Assembly: GCF_029873255.1 (NCBI RefSeq)
Contig: NZ_CP123622.1
Span: forward strand, 1,452,501 to 1,516,500
Reading direction: 5' to 3'
From: Pigmentibacter sp. JX0631
GTDB taxonomy: Bacteria > Bdellovibrionota_B > Oligoflexia > Silvanigrellales > Silvanigrellaceae
DNA: 64,000 nt
Numbering within the stretch: position 1 is the first letter of the stretch; every line of letters begins with the position of its first letter. A program made the translations under genes and the position numbers. The notes below the pieces were generated by a model. The model saw nothing but the letters and a program-made list of their open reading frames with translations, was not told where the DNA came from and did not search any database. Shown in pieces: positions 56,530 to 64,000 of the stretch.

Positions 56530-57330
56530 ATGCTAAATGACATTTTTTTAATGTACCGAAATGGTGAAATAATTCCTTTTATCATTTTAGCTTTTGTTTC
56601 TGTAGGCTATATAATTATCTTTGAAAAATTTATTATACTTCAATTTGTTTATCGCATTAATTTTGAAAAATTCAATACAACTATAAAAAAAATGCTTGCT
56701 GCAAATGACATGGAAAGAGCTAGAAATTTTACAAAAGCAACTTCAAAAACTGCCGTACCAATGCTCACTTTGAAGGCTATAGATGCATATGAAAATGACC
56801 CTATGCGGGTGAGGGCTACAGTATCGGAAGAAAGTCTCCGTTTTTTCCCAAGAGTGAGAAGAAGAATCAGTCAACTTCCAAATCTGGCGGCAGCGAGCGT
56901 CTTGCTTGGAGCGATTGCAGCAGTTCAAGGGATCTGGAGCTCATTTAGAATGGTTGAGGGATTAGAACTAGGATTAAAAAGCTTTACTTTTTCTAATGGT
57001 CTTTCACATGCGTTACTTCCTTTAGCAATTTCATTAGTTTCTGCAGTTTTACTAATGATCCCATTTGGAATTTTAGATGCAATTGCATGGAGGTTGGAAG
57101 CAGAAATGGAGCACAGTCTTTGTGTTGTTCTAAATATTCTATCTCCTGAAATGCAGCCAATGTTTACTGGTGGTGCTTCAGTAGCAACAAATCAAGAAGA
57201 AGCTGAAAGTTTTTCCAGAAGTAATTTAGATGGTGATGGTGGACACGAAAGAATGGAGTCGAAAGGGAAAAAAGATGATAGTGCCGATGCGGGTCTACAA
57301 GAGGTTCCTGACGAAGAAGAAATTATCTAG
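56530..57330 (+). CDS. MotA/TolQ/ExbB-like proton-channel family protein
   Basis: A 266-residue inner-membrane protein. The first helix is IIPFIILAFVSVGYIIIFEKFIIL; the signature pair LPNLAAASVLLGAIAAVQGIWSSF and LLPLAISLVSAVLLMIPFGI lie at about residues 115-190. The cytoplasmic segment between them and a charged C-terminal tail (DGDGGHERMESKGKKDD) are typical. In TolQ/ExbB the last helix carries a Thr in an ALxxTAxGL context; here the matching stretch is ALLPLAISL. It resembles the AglR-type motor subunit of Myxococcus gliding. AAGGAAAG precedes the ATG. It overlaps the next gene by about 56 bases. Confidence 0.8.
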   Translation: MLNDIFLMYRNGEIIPFIILAFVSVGYIIIFEKFIILQFVYRINFEKFNTTIKKMLAANDMERARNFTKATSKTAVPMLTLKAIDAYENDPMRVRATVSEESLRFFPRVRRRISQLPNLAAASVLLGAIAAVQGIWSSFRMVEGLELGLKSFTFSNGLSHALLPLAISLVSAVLLMIPFGILDAIAWRLEAEMEHSLCVVLNILSPEMQPMFTGGASVATNQEEAESFSRSNLDGDGGHERMESKGKKDDSADAGLQEVPDEEEII

Positions 57331-57841
57331 TTATTCTTGGACATATTGGGGTTTTGCACTCATTACTACGATAGGTATTGGGTTTTTGTTTACAATTGTT
57401 GAGTTAATAAAAACACATGATAGAAAAATAGTTTTTTATAATCTTCGGACATTAAATACTGAAAATAATCGCATAAAAGCAGTTGCTAATGAAACATATT
57501 TATCAAATGATTCGCCTACATTTATTTTTATTCGAGACAATGTCCTTTTCGGTACTTTAAAAAGTGTAGTTGCGCCATTACCAAATAATGACTTATTAAT
57601 TTTAGGAAAAGACTGGAAATATGATTTTCTAAGTAAAATAGGAAGCTATAAGTATAAAAGTAAAATGTTCCCAAGCGGTGTTGTTGGTGTAATGTTTGAT
57701 TCAGAATTTTCAAATAATAAAACGGTCGAAATATTGCAAACAATATATGAAATTATCGAACAACAAAATTTAGCAAACAATTATTCAAATAAAAAATATT
57801 CACCTTCGATAGTTTTATTAGATATGTTTAAAAATAATTGA
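57275..57841 (+). CDS. TolR/ExbD-like inner-membrane protein, first copy
   Basis: A 188-residue protein with one N-terminal transmembrane helix (WTYWGFALITTIGIGFLFTIV) and a periplasmic domain. The ATG at 57275 follows GAAAGGGA and overlaps the end of the TolQ-like gene; another ATG lies at 57287. Its layout (TolQ-like, then two single-TM proteins, then an AgmX/PglI-type protein) supports a TolR/ExbD-type role. The Asp that carries protons in TolR and ExbD, at the start of the helix, is not seen here. Confidence 0.65.
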   Translation: MIVPMRVYKRFLTKKKLSSYSWTYWGFALITTIGIGFLFTIVELIKTHDRKIVFYNLRTLNTENNRIKAVANETYLSNDSPTFIFIRDNVLFGTLKSVVAPLPNNDLLILGKDWKYDFLSKIGSYKYKSKMFPSGVVGVMFDSEFSNNKTVEILQTIYEIIEQQNLANNYSNKKYSPSIVLLDMFKNN

Positions 57842-57848
57842 GGAATAA

Positions 57849-58394
57849 ATGTTTACTCTAGCTACTAAAAAATTTGGGGTTTGGAGAGAAGAAAGAGCAA
57901 TAACAGTTATTAGCTATAAATTAATGTCAAGACAATTTTTATTTTCTCTGGCAATAGCCGCATTTATAAGCTGGACAATTTTTATTATATCTTTGAAAAT
58001 TAGAGAAGAATTTTTCCTGTTTGAATCTGCATCAAAAGCTTACAGCAGTTTAGATAAAATTAAAAAACTCCAAAAAGGATTTTTCGTCCGTGAAAGAAAA
58101 TCAGCTATTACTATTTATTTATCTCATGAACAGGAGACAAATAATTTAAGAATTATTTTTGAAAATGGAAAATCATTTATATTACCTAAAGATGGTCAAA
58201 AATTTCTTGATTATTTTGAGGATAAAAGAAAAAATATCATGTTAACTGCTTTGTTAATAAGAGTCCCTGATCCTGCTATTTCAAGAGTAAAAATATGGTC
58301 AGATAGAACAATCTCATTTCAAGATTTAAAATATATTATGAGAGTTTTTTCTCAATTTGGATATGATGATTTTGATATTGCTGTTGAAAGGTAA
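57849..58394 (+). CDS. TolR/ExbD-like inner-membrane protein, second copy
   Basis: A 181-residue protein with one transmembrane helix (FLFSLAIAAFISWTIFIISL) and a periplasmic ending DRTISFQDLKYIMRVFSQFG, which matches the D-x-x-v-x-x-x-x-V-x-x-v-M-x-x-x-x-x-x-G pattern at the C-terminus of ExbD/TolR. As with the first copy, no Asp is present in or just before the helix. It starts 7 bases after the previous gene and ends 3 bases before the next. Confidence 0.7.
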   Translation: MFTLATKKFGVWREERAITVISYKLMSRQFLFSLAIAAFISWTIFIISLKIREEFFLFESASKAYSSLDKIKKLQKGFFVRERKSAITIYLSHEQETNNLRIIFENGKSFILPKDGQKFLDYFEDKRKNIMLTALLIRVPDPAISRVKIWSDRTISFQDLKYIMRVFSQFGYDDFDIAVER

Positions 58395-58397
58395 CAA

Positions 58398-60125
58398 ATG
58401 CCAAGCAACAAGAAAAAAATATTAAATCAAAACACATTTTTATTTCTCCAAGTTTTTCAAACTGGTGCTTTACAAATTGAAAAAAAAGTTAAAATTGATT
58501 CTTTATTAATGAAAAAAATAAAAATAGGTGATAAACCAAAATGTGATTTATTTATCCCATATGCACGTACGTTACTTGAAATGGTATTATTTAAAATAGG
58601 AAGAAACAAAGTCGATATTATTTTAGACCCAAGACTTGAAGGATTTTTATCAACTGGGAATAAATTTGGAAACTTTAAAGACTTCACTTCACCAAGAGGA
58701 TCACTACTACAACTTACTTCTATAGAAGATCCCTTAGCTGTTTCTTTAGATTATGGTTCTAGAGGAAAAATTCAATTTAATGGTTTTGACATCACCTTTA
58801 AAATTGAAAAAGAAAATACAATAAAATATTCCCCAAAAGTTCAAGGTCTAGAAAGAAATATTTTTCAAATGCCTGAATATGATGTACCAATAGAAAGAAA
58901 GGTAATTCCAATAAGCATTTTAGCAACAGGACTAGCTTTTATACCTATTATTTTTTGGTTGTTAAAAGCGCCTCTTGTTCCTTTTGCAGGTATAATTAAT
59001 TTACCTGATGAAATAGCAATAAAAATAATTTCTCCTGAAAATATAAGATTATTACCATTTGTATACAAAACAAAATACGATGGAAATGATAATAAAAAAT
59101 TAGCGATATTTTGGATTTTTGAACTGATGAAAAGATGGGAAAATGCTGAAATTGGAAAAAGTTCAGAATCGGTAATTCCATTTCTGCAAAATGCACATGA
59201 TTATGTTGATAATTCAAGTAAGATAGAAAATTGGGAAAAAACAATATACGAAAATAATAAAAATTTAGAAATACAAAGAACAGCAAAAGATGCTGATAGA
59301 TACTTTTCTTTTTTAAAAACATATCCCTCCATATCTAGTTCTGTATCTGGACTAAACGGTGGATCTCAATATTCAGTTTTATTAAAAAGAATAGATCAAT
59401 TACAAAAAACTGATCAAGCAATTATTGAATATTTAGATGAAGAACATATTATACTGAAAGAGTTTTATGCAGAAAAATATAAAGCAAGAAAGTTAGGAAT
59501 AGTAGATCCTCCATCAACTGGACAAGTCATTGGACCGCAACCTGATAAATCTTTTATAACGGAATTTAAAAACTTTAAAGATGCTGAAAGAGAAGCTGCT
59601 ATTGCAGAAGAATCAGAATATAGAAAAAAAATGTTAGAAAAGTATAAATTTGACAAAAACAATAAAAATTCAATTATTTGGATATCGCAAAATAGCCTGA
59701 TAATCCCTTCTGATTATAGAAAGAAAAATGATAACTTTAATTTTGATTTACAATACAATAATTTAATGCACAACGCGTATTATTCAGTCGGTATTTTTAA
59801 AATTCCTCCACTTCCTCCTCCAAAAGCGACAATTGACACTCAAATGGTAGATTTTGTTATTTTTAATAAGAAAGAAGAAATAAGATCTTGTTACAATTCA
59901 GCAATTAGAAAGCATCCGGGTTTGCAAGGAACTATGACTATCAGTTGGAAAATACTTGAATCAGGAAAAGCTGCTGATGTTTCAGTAGTTGAATCAAGCA
60001 TTTTTGATAAAAATTTGATAGCTTGTCTTGAATCAAGACTTTTGGTGTGGAATTTTCCAAAACCAAAAAATGGATTTGTAACTGTTACTTATCCTTTTCA
60101 GTTTATTATTACAAAGAACAAATGA
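58398..60125 (+). CDS. AgmX/PglI C-terminal domain (TonB-like) envelope protein
   Basis: A 575-residue bitopic protein. An N-terminal beta-rich domain (residues 10-150; an FHA-like fold is possible from its layout) is followed by one membrane helix near 172-190 (VIPISILATGLAFIPIIFWLL) and a long periplasmic region with coiled-coil stretches. The C-terminal 90 residues match the AgmX/PglI C-terminal domain: IRSCYNSAIRKHPGLQGTMTISWKI, then ESSIFDKNLIACLESRLLVWNFPKP, ending YPFQF; its two Cys are conserved in that domain. In Myxococcus such proteins belong to the Agl-Glt gliding machinery. Here it is the fourth gene of the TolQR-like operon. Confidence 0.82.
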   Translation: MPSNKKKILNQNTFLFLQVFQTGALQIEKKVKIDSLLMKKIKIGDKPKCDLFIPYARTLLEMVLFKIGRNKVDIILDPRLEGFLSTGNKFGNFKDFTSPRGSLLQLTSIEDPLAVSLDYGSRGKIQFNGFDITFKIEKENTIKYSPKVQGLERNIFQMPEYDVPIERKVIPISILATGLAFIPIIFWLLKAPLVPFAGIINLPDEIAIKIISPENIRLLPFVYKTKYDGNDNKKLAIFWIFELMKRWENAEIGKSSESVIPFLQNAHDYVDNSSKIENWEKTIYENNKNLEIQRTAKDADRYFSFLKTYPSISSSVSGLNGGSQYSVLLKRIDQLQKTDQAIIEYLDEEHIILKEFYAEKYKARKLGIVDPPSTGQVIGPQPDKSFITEFKNFKDAEREAAIAEESEYRKKMLEKYKFDKNNKNSIIWISQNSLIIPSDYRKKNDNFNFDLQYNNLMHNAYYSVGIFKIPPLPPPKATIDTQMVDFVIFNKKEEIRSCYNSAIRKHPGLQGTMTISWKILESGKAADVSVVESSIFDKNLIACLESRLLVWNFPKPKNGFVTVTYPFQFIITKNK

Positions 60126-60136
60126 TTGGATTATAA

Positions 60137-61792
60137 ATGGATTCTAATTTTCTTAAAATCATCCCACTTGGAGGTTGTGGTGAAATCGGGATGAATATGA
60201 CAATTTTAAATGTCATAGATAAATTTTATTTTATAGATTGTGGTGCATTATTTCCTGATCCATCAAATGTAGGTGTTGATCTAATTCTGCCTGATACTAA
60301 GTTTATAGAAGAAAACCAAATTCAGCCAGAAGCTTGGCTAATAACCCATGGTCACGAAGATCATATTGGAGCTCTTCCCTTTATTTATAAAAAATTCCCT
60401 GCACCAATTTATGGAACAGAATTTACAATAGAATTAATTAAGTCTAAATTTGAAGAAGCTGAAATTTATGACGCAATATTTAATGTGTGGAATTATTTTG
60501 AGCCCGCATATTTTAGAAATATAAAATTAACAATATTTCCTGTAAATCATAGTATTGCTCAGGCATCAGGATTTTTTATTGAAACCAAATTAGGCAATAT
60601 TCTACATATGGGTGATTTTCGCATCGATAAAAATCCACCTGAAAAAACAATGACTCATGAAAACATAAAAAAAGTAACTGAAGGAAAAACTGTTACTTTA
60701 ATGATGAGTGACAGCACAAATTCTTTCCAATTAGGAACAGACTTCAGCGAAGCAGATGTTTCTCCCCAATTTATTGAATACTTAGAAAAGGAAAAAGGGG
60801 TTGTATTAATAGCAACATTTGCAAGTAATATTTGGAGACTACAAAGTATATTAGAAGCGGCTTATTTAACTGGTAGGAAAGTTGCATTTTTAGGTAAATC
60901 ACTTTTAAAAAATACTGAAATTGCTGGCCGTTTAAATTTACTTAATGTTCATAATAATGTTTTTATTGATATTGCTGACATTAAAAATTTTCCCCGCAAT
61001 GAGGTTTGCTTAATTTGTACAGGTAGTCAGGGCGAATCTTTTTCAGGATTGCATCGTATTGCATGGAATAATATTAATGAATTTAAAATTGATGAGAAAG
61101 ATACTGTTATTTTTTCCTCCAGAATGATTCCAGGGAATGAAAAACAAATTGATAGCCTCATTACCCAATTCACAAGAATTGGCTGCAAAGTAGTTACAGC
61201 AAAAGAAAATAATTCCATTCATGTGAGTGGTCATGGATATCAAGAAGATTTAATTAAATGTATTGAAACAGTTAAGCCAGAAAGTTTTTTACCTGTCCAT
61301 GGTACTTATAGACACCTCAAAAAACACCGAGAAATAGCCGTTTCCTGTGGTGTTGATCCACAAAATGCATATTTAGCTGAAAATGGTGATGTAGTTGTTG
61401 TCGGACCCAAATTAATGGGAGTAGTAGACACCGTAACAAGCGGTAGAGATTATGTCTGTCCAGGTGGAATATTTTCTCAATCTAGTCAAATTTATAAAGA
61501 CAGAATTGCTTTGGCACATGGAGGTATTGTTGTTGTATCTCTGAATTTCGAAGCAAATAACTACAATTTGGTAAGCGATCCTGTTGTTGTTGTGAAAGGC
61601 GTTCCCATTGATAGTAAAGAATTAGCAAAAAAAGTTCCTATGATTTTTAATAATGTTTTTGATCAATGCGCAAAAAAAAGAACTTTTTCTCCTGAGATAC
61701 TCCAAGAAGATATGCGAGTTGCGATTAGACGATTTATAGAAAAACGCTTAAACTTTAAGACAAATGTATTAATAATATTCCAGCACATATAA
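60137..61792 (+). CDS. rnj: Ribonuclease J
   Basis: A 551-residue metallo-beta-lactamase/beta-CASP ribonuclease with 5' exo and endo activity. The metal motif HGHEDH at residues 71-76 is complete. Later signatures include HMGDFRIDKNP, SDSTNSF, SSRMIPGNEKQID and HVSGHGYQEDL. It starts 11 bases after the AgmX/PglI-type gene, so it may be read from the same transcript. It makes RNase J, rather than RNase E alone, an mRNA-decay enzyme in this organism. The start ATG has GGATTATAA upstream, a weak RBS. Confidence 0.96.
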   Translation: MDSNFLKIIPLGGCGEIGMNMTILNVIDKFYFIDCGALFPDPSNVGVDLILPDTKFIEENQIQPEAWLITHGHEDHIGALPFIYKKFPAPIYGTEFTIELIKSKFEEAEIYDAIFNVWNYFEPAYFRNIKLTIFPVNHSIAQASGFFIETKLGNILHMGDFRIDKNPPEKTMTHENIKKVTEGKTVTLMMSDSTNSFQLGTDFSEADVSPQFIEYLEKEKGVVLIATFASNIWRLQSILEAAYLTGRKVAFLGKSLLKNTEIAGRLNLLNVHNNVFIDIADIKNFPRNEVCLICTGSQGESFSGLHRIAWNNINEFKIDEKDTVIFSSRMIPGNEKQIDSLITQFTRIGCKVVTAKENNSIHVSGHGYQEDLIKCIETVKPESFLPVHGTYRHLKKHREIAVSCGVDPQNAYLAENGDVVVVGPKLMGVVDTVTSGRDYVCPGGIFSQSSQIYKDRIALAHGGIVVVSLNFEANNYNLVSDPVVVVKGVPIDSKELAKKVPMIFNNVFDQCAKKRTFSPEILQEDMRVAIRRFIEKRLNFKTNVLIIFQHI

Positions 61793-61802
61793 TTATGGAA
61801 TG

Positions 61803-61839
61803 TTTCTTTTAAATTCCCATTTGCATATATAAAAAGAAA
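61803..61839 (+). terminator. Weak terminator candidate after RNase J
   Basis: TTTCTTTT and AAAAGAAA form an 8-bp stem over a 21-base loop, followed by TTTAATTTTTATGTTTT. The stem has few G-C pairs, so this is weak. Confidence 0.3.
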
Positions 61840-62010
61840 TTTAATTTTTATGTTTTATATATTATAATTAATAACTCCTTCTCTAAAATTATTAAATATT
61901 AATAATAATTAATTATTTTTATTTTAATTAGTTTTTTATTATTGCATTTTTATTTTTTTCAGGTATTTAAAGTATATAATTAAAATTTAATATCAATAAA
62001 AGGATTATTT

Positions 62011-64000
62011 ATGAAAATAAATAACTATAAATTTGTGCTAACTGCTGGTGTTGCATTTTTTATTCTATCGTTTAATTATAATTTTGCATTTGCCAGAAAA
62101 AAATTAAATTTAGAAAATTCATCAACACAATTTTACTCAAATAATAACTACTTAGTCGTCGAAGCTTATTCCGATGATATTATTCATATTGAACTAGGAA
62201 AAGGTGACAAAAATAGTATAAAACTACCCTTATACACTACACCAATGATTTCAAGTTCAACTCTTTTTAGAGGTCCTGAAAAATTTCAAAAAACAAGTAA
62301 CAGTGTAGAAACTAATAGCTTAGCAATAAAAATAAATTCTGATCTTTGCATTAGTTTTTTTAATAAGAAATTGTCTTACTCTCTTGCAAATATATGTCCT
62401 GAAAATTTAGATCAACCAACGAAAGATATTTATATTCAATCTGATCAAAATAGAAATGCTTATGGTTTAGGGCAATATTTTTATGATCCAAATTATGCAA
62501 ATGGTGACTGGATTGGTAGAAAATGGGAGCCGGGTGAATTTGGAAACTCGTTTATAGGTTTTGCAGGTGGAGCCAATTCAAAAATTCAATTTCCTATACT
62601 TTACGCTCTAGGTAACGACAAACAAAATTATGCGATATTTATAGATAATCAATATAAAATGAGTTGGGATTTTACTAATACTTCTAAATGGAAAGTTTCG
62701 ATGTGGGGGGATCAAATTCGTTACTTTATTATCGCTGGAAAAAATTTAGAAGAATTAAGACAAAAATACTTATCTCTTACTGGTAATCCTTTAGTGCCTC
62801 CAAAGAAAATGTTAGGTTTATGGATTAGCGAATACGGATATCATAATTGGGATGAAGTAAACGTAAAACTAGATCATTTACGAAAAAATAACTTTCCGGT
62901 AGATGGTTTCGCATTAGATTTATATTGGTTTGGCGGAACAAAAGGCATGGGCACTGTTTCCTTTGATCCATATTCATTTCCAAATGCAGCACAAAATGTA
63001 AAAAAATACAAAGAGCAAGGGGTAGAATTTATTCCAATACAGGAATCGTATATTTCTGAAAACGCGTTAGCTCCAAGTGAAAATAAAACCGATTATTCTG
63101 AATTACAAAGACAATGTTTTTTAGTTAGAAAAAATAATACAAATTGCACTCCCGTATATTTTAAAGATACTTGGTGGGGAAGTGGAGGAATGATTGATTG
63201 GACAAATCCCCAAGCAGGTGATTACTGGTTTGCCAAAAAAGAAGTTCCTTTAATTCAGATGGGAATTAATCAATTTTGGTTAGATTTAAATGAACCTGAA
63301 ATGTACGATTCAAATGCCTATTACTATGGTTTAAATATTAATGGAGTGCTAAAAAATAGACATGCGGATGTTGCAAATTTATATGCATTTAAATGGATAG
63401 AAAGCATTTATCGTGGTTATTTGACTAAAGCAAGTGATCCAAAATTTCAAACTAGACCTATTTTCATATCTCGCGCAGGTGCTCCTGGCATGCAACGCTT
63501 TGGAGCAGGAATGTGGTCAGGCGACATTGGCGCAAATTTAGGAGCAATAAAAGCACATATTAATAATCAAATGAATGTTTCTTTAAGCGGCATTGATTTT
63601 TATTCAGCAGATACAGGCGGATTCCACAGAAATGCTTTTGACGGAAATGATATACAAAAATTATACACAATGTGGTTTGCAAATGCTGCTCACTTTGATT
63701 TTCCTATTAGACCACATACTTGGATGGGTGAAACAGATAATTCAGAAACAACTCCTTCTTTAATTGGTGATTTTAATTCTAATAAAGAAAACTTACTTCA
63801 AAGATATTCCTTGTCACCTTACTATTATTCACTTTTTTACCGTGCTTATTTGTACGGAGAAGCTGTTATTCCACCTTTAGTATCTGAATTTCAAGATGAT
63901 TTAATGGCCAGAGCAAACAGCAGTGAAAAATTGATTGGAAAATTTTTACTTGCTAGTTCTGTTTATCAATATAATGACCCTATTAGAAAAGATATTTATT
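62011..64000 (+). CDS. Secreted glycoside hydrolase family 31 alpha-glycosidase (partial, runs off window)
   Basis: The 5' 663 codons of a GH31 enzyme. A signal peptide ends AFA before RKK. An N-terminal beta domain is followed by the catalytic barrel: SEYGYHNWDEV, DGFALDLYWFGG, nucleophile Asp425 in FWLDLNEPEM, acid/base Asp505 in WSGDIGAN, and FYSADTGGFH. These fit alpha-glucosidase or alpha-xylosidase type GH31. AAAGGA precedes the ATG. The open frame continues past the last base, so the C-terminal part is not visible. Substrate could be starch-derived oligosaccharides; not decided by the sequence. Confidence 0.9.
   Translation, partial: MKINNYKFVLTAGVAFFILSFNYNFAFARKKLNLENSSTQFYSNNNYLVVEAYSDDIIHIELGKGDKNSIKLPLYTTPMISSSTLFRGPEKFQKTSNSVETNSLAIKINSDLCISFFNKKLSYSLANICPENLDQPTKDIYIQSDQNRNAYGLGQYFYDPNYANGDWIGRKWEPGEFGNSFIGFAGGANSKIQFPILYALGNDKQNYAIFIDNQYKMSWDFTNTSKWKVSMWGDQIRYFIIAGKNLEELRQKYLSLTGNPLVPPKKMLGLWISEYGYHNWDEVNVKLDHLRKNNFPVDGFALDLYWFGGTKGMGTVSFDPYSFPNAAQNVKKYKEQGVEFIPIQESYISENALAPSENKTDYSELQRQCFLVRKNNTNCTPVYFKDTWWGSGGMIDWTNPQAGDYWFAKKEVPLIQMGINQFWLDLNEPEMYDSNAYYYGLNINGVLKNRHADVANLYAFKWIESIYRGYLTKASDPKFQTRPIFISRAGAPGMQRFGAGMWSGDIGANLGAIKAHINNQMNVSLSGIDFYSADTGGFHRNAFDGNDIQKLYTMWFANAAHFDFPIRPHTWMGETDNSETTPSLIGDFNSNKENLLQRYSLSPYYYSLFYRAYLYGEAVIPPLVSEFQDDLMARANSSEKLIGKFLLASSVYQYNDPIRKDIY

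Overview
The window is strongly AT-rich bacterial DNA (roughly 30 % G+C by eye). It encodes many signal peptides and lipoproteins, LPS-type glycosyltransferases, phosphatidylserine decarboxylase, an OmpA-like protein and TolQ/TolR-type proteins, so the cell is Gram-negative. RNase J, an AgmX/PglI C-terminal-domain protein and abundant secreted hydrolases fit the Bdellovibrionota/Oligoflexia group. My guess is a Silvanigrellales-type organism, but this is a judgement from memory of protein families. No rRNA, tRNA, CRISPR, insertion sequence or prophage was seen.

Layout. 0-5.1 kb (+): purine genes guaB-guaA followed by two glycosyltransferases (GT2, GT9). 5.2-6.5 kb: ahcY. 6.9-9.5 kb (-): DMT permease, sfsA, hslO. 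9.6-15.5 kb: galE, an LpoA-like protein behind grpE, serS with a small partner, and a periplasmic binding protein. 15.5-20.2 kb (-): a three-gene operon with a cysteine desulfurase/persulfide-dioxygenase-like/rhodanese fusion, a histidine-ammonia-lyase-type enzyme and an Sfp-type phosphopantetheinyl transferase; msrB is divergent from it. 21-24.5 kb: secreted proteins, one broken by a frameshift. 24.7-31.2 kb: a RiPP-like locus. It has a full-length class I lanthipeptide dehydratase (LanB) and, divergently, a 72-residue peptide with an ideal ribosome-binding site, a prolyl-4-hydroxylase-like 2OG-Fe(II) oxygenase, an unknown protein and a GNAT. No LanC cyclase or exporter is in the window.

31.4-39.8 kb (-): groES-groEL with two terminator hairpins, then a long operon trmB, CDF transporter, queG, lipoprotein, methylmalonyl-CoA-mutase large subunit, dCMP-deaminase-like gene. 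40-48 kb: OmpA-like protein, a triple-repeat secreted protein, an MlaF-like ATPase, a divergent UvrA paralogue, psd, GNAT, thioesterase. 48-54.7 kb (-): two tandem copies of a two-gene unit, each a kexin-like S8 protease lipoprotein with a P-domain followed by a separate secreted protein that looks like a detached subtilisin propeptide. This resembles the Aeromonas sobria ASP/ORF2 arrangement, duplicated. 55-61.8 kb: 5-formyl-THF cyclo-ligase, then an Agl/Glt-like operon (TolQ-like, two TolR-like, AgmX/PglI C-terminal protein) leading into RNase J. 62-64 kb: a secreted GH31 glycosidase running off the window.

The two most interesting systems are the duplicated protease/trans-propeptide operon and the RiPP-like locus. 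The triple-domain sulfur enzyme and the TolQR-like operon that seems to lack its ion-path residues come next.
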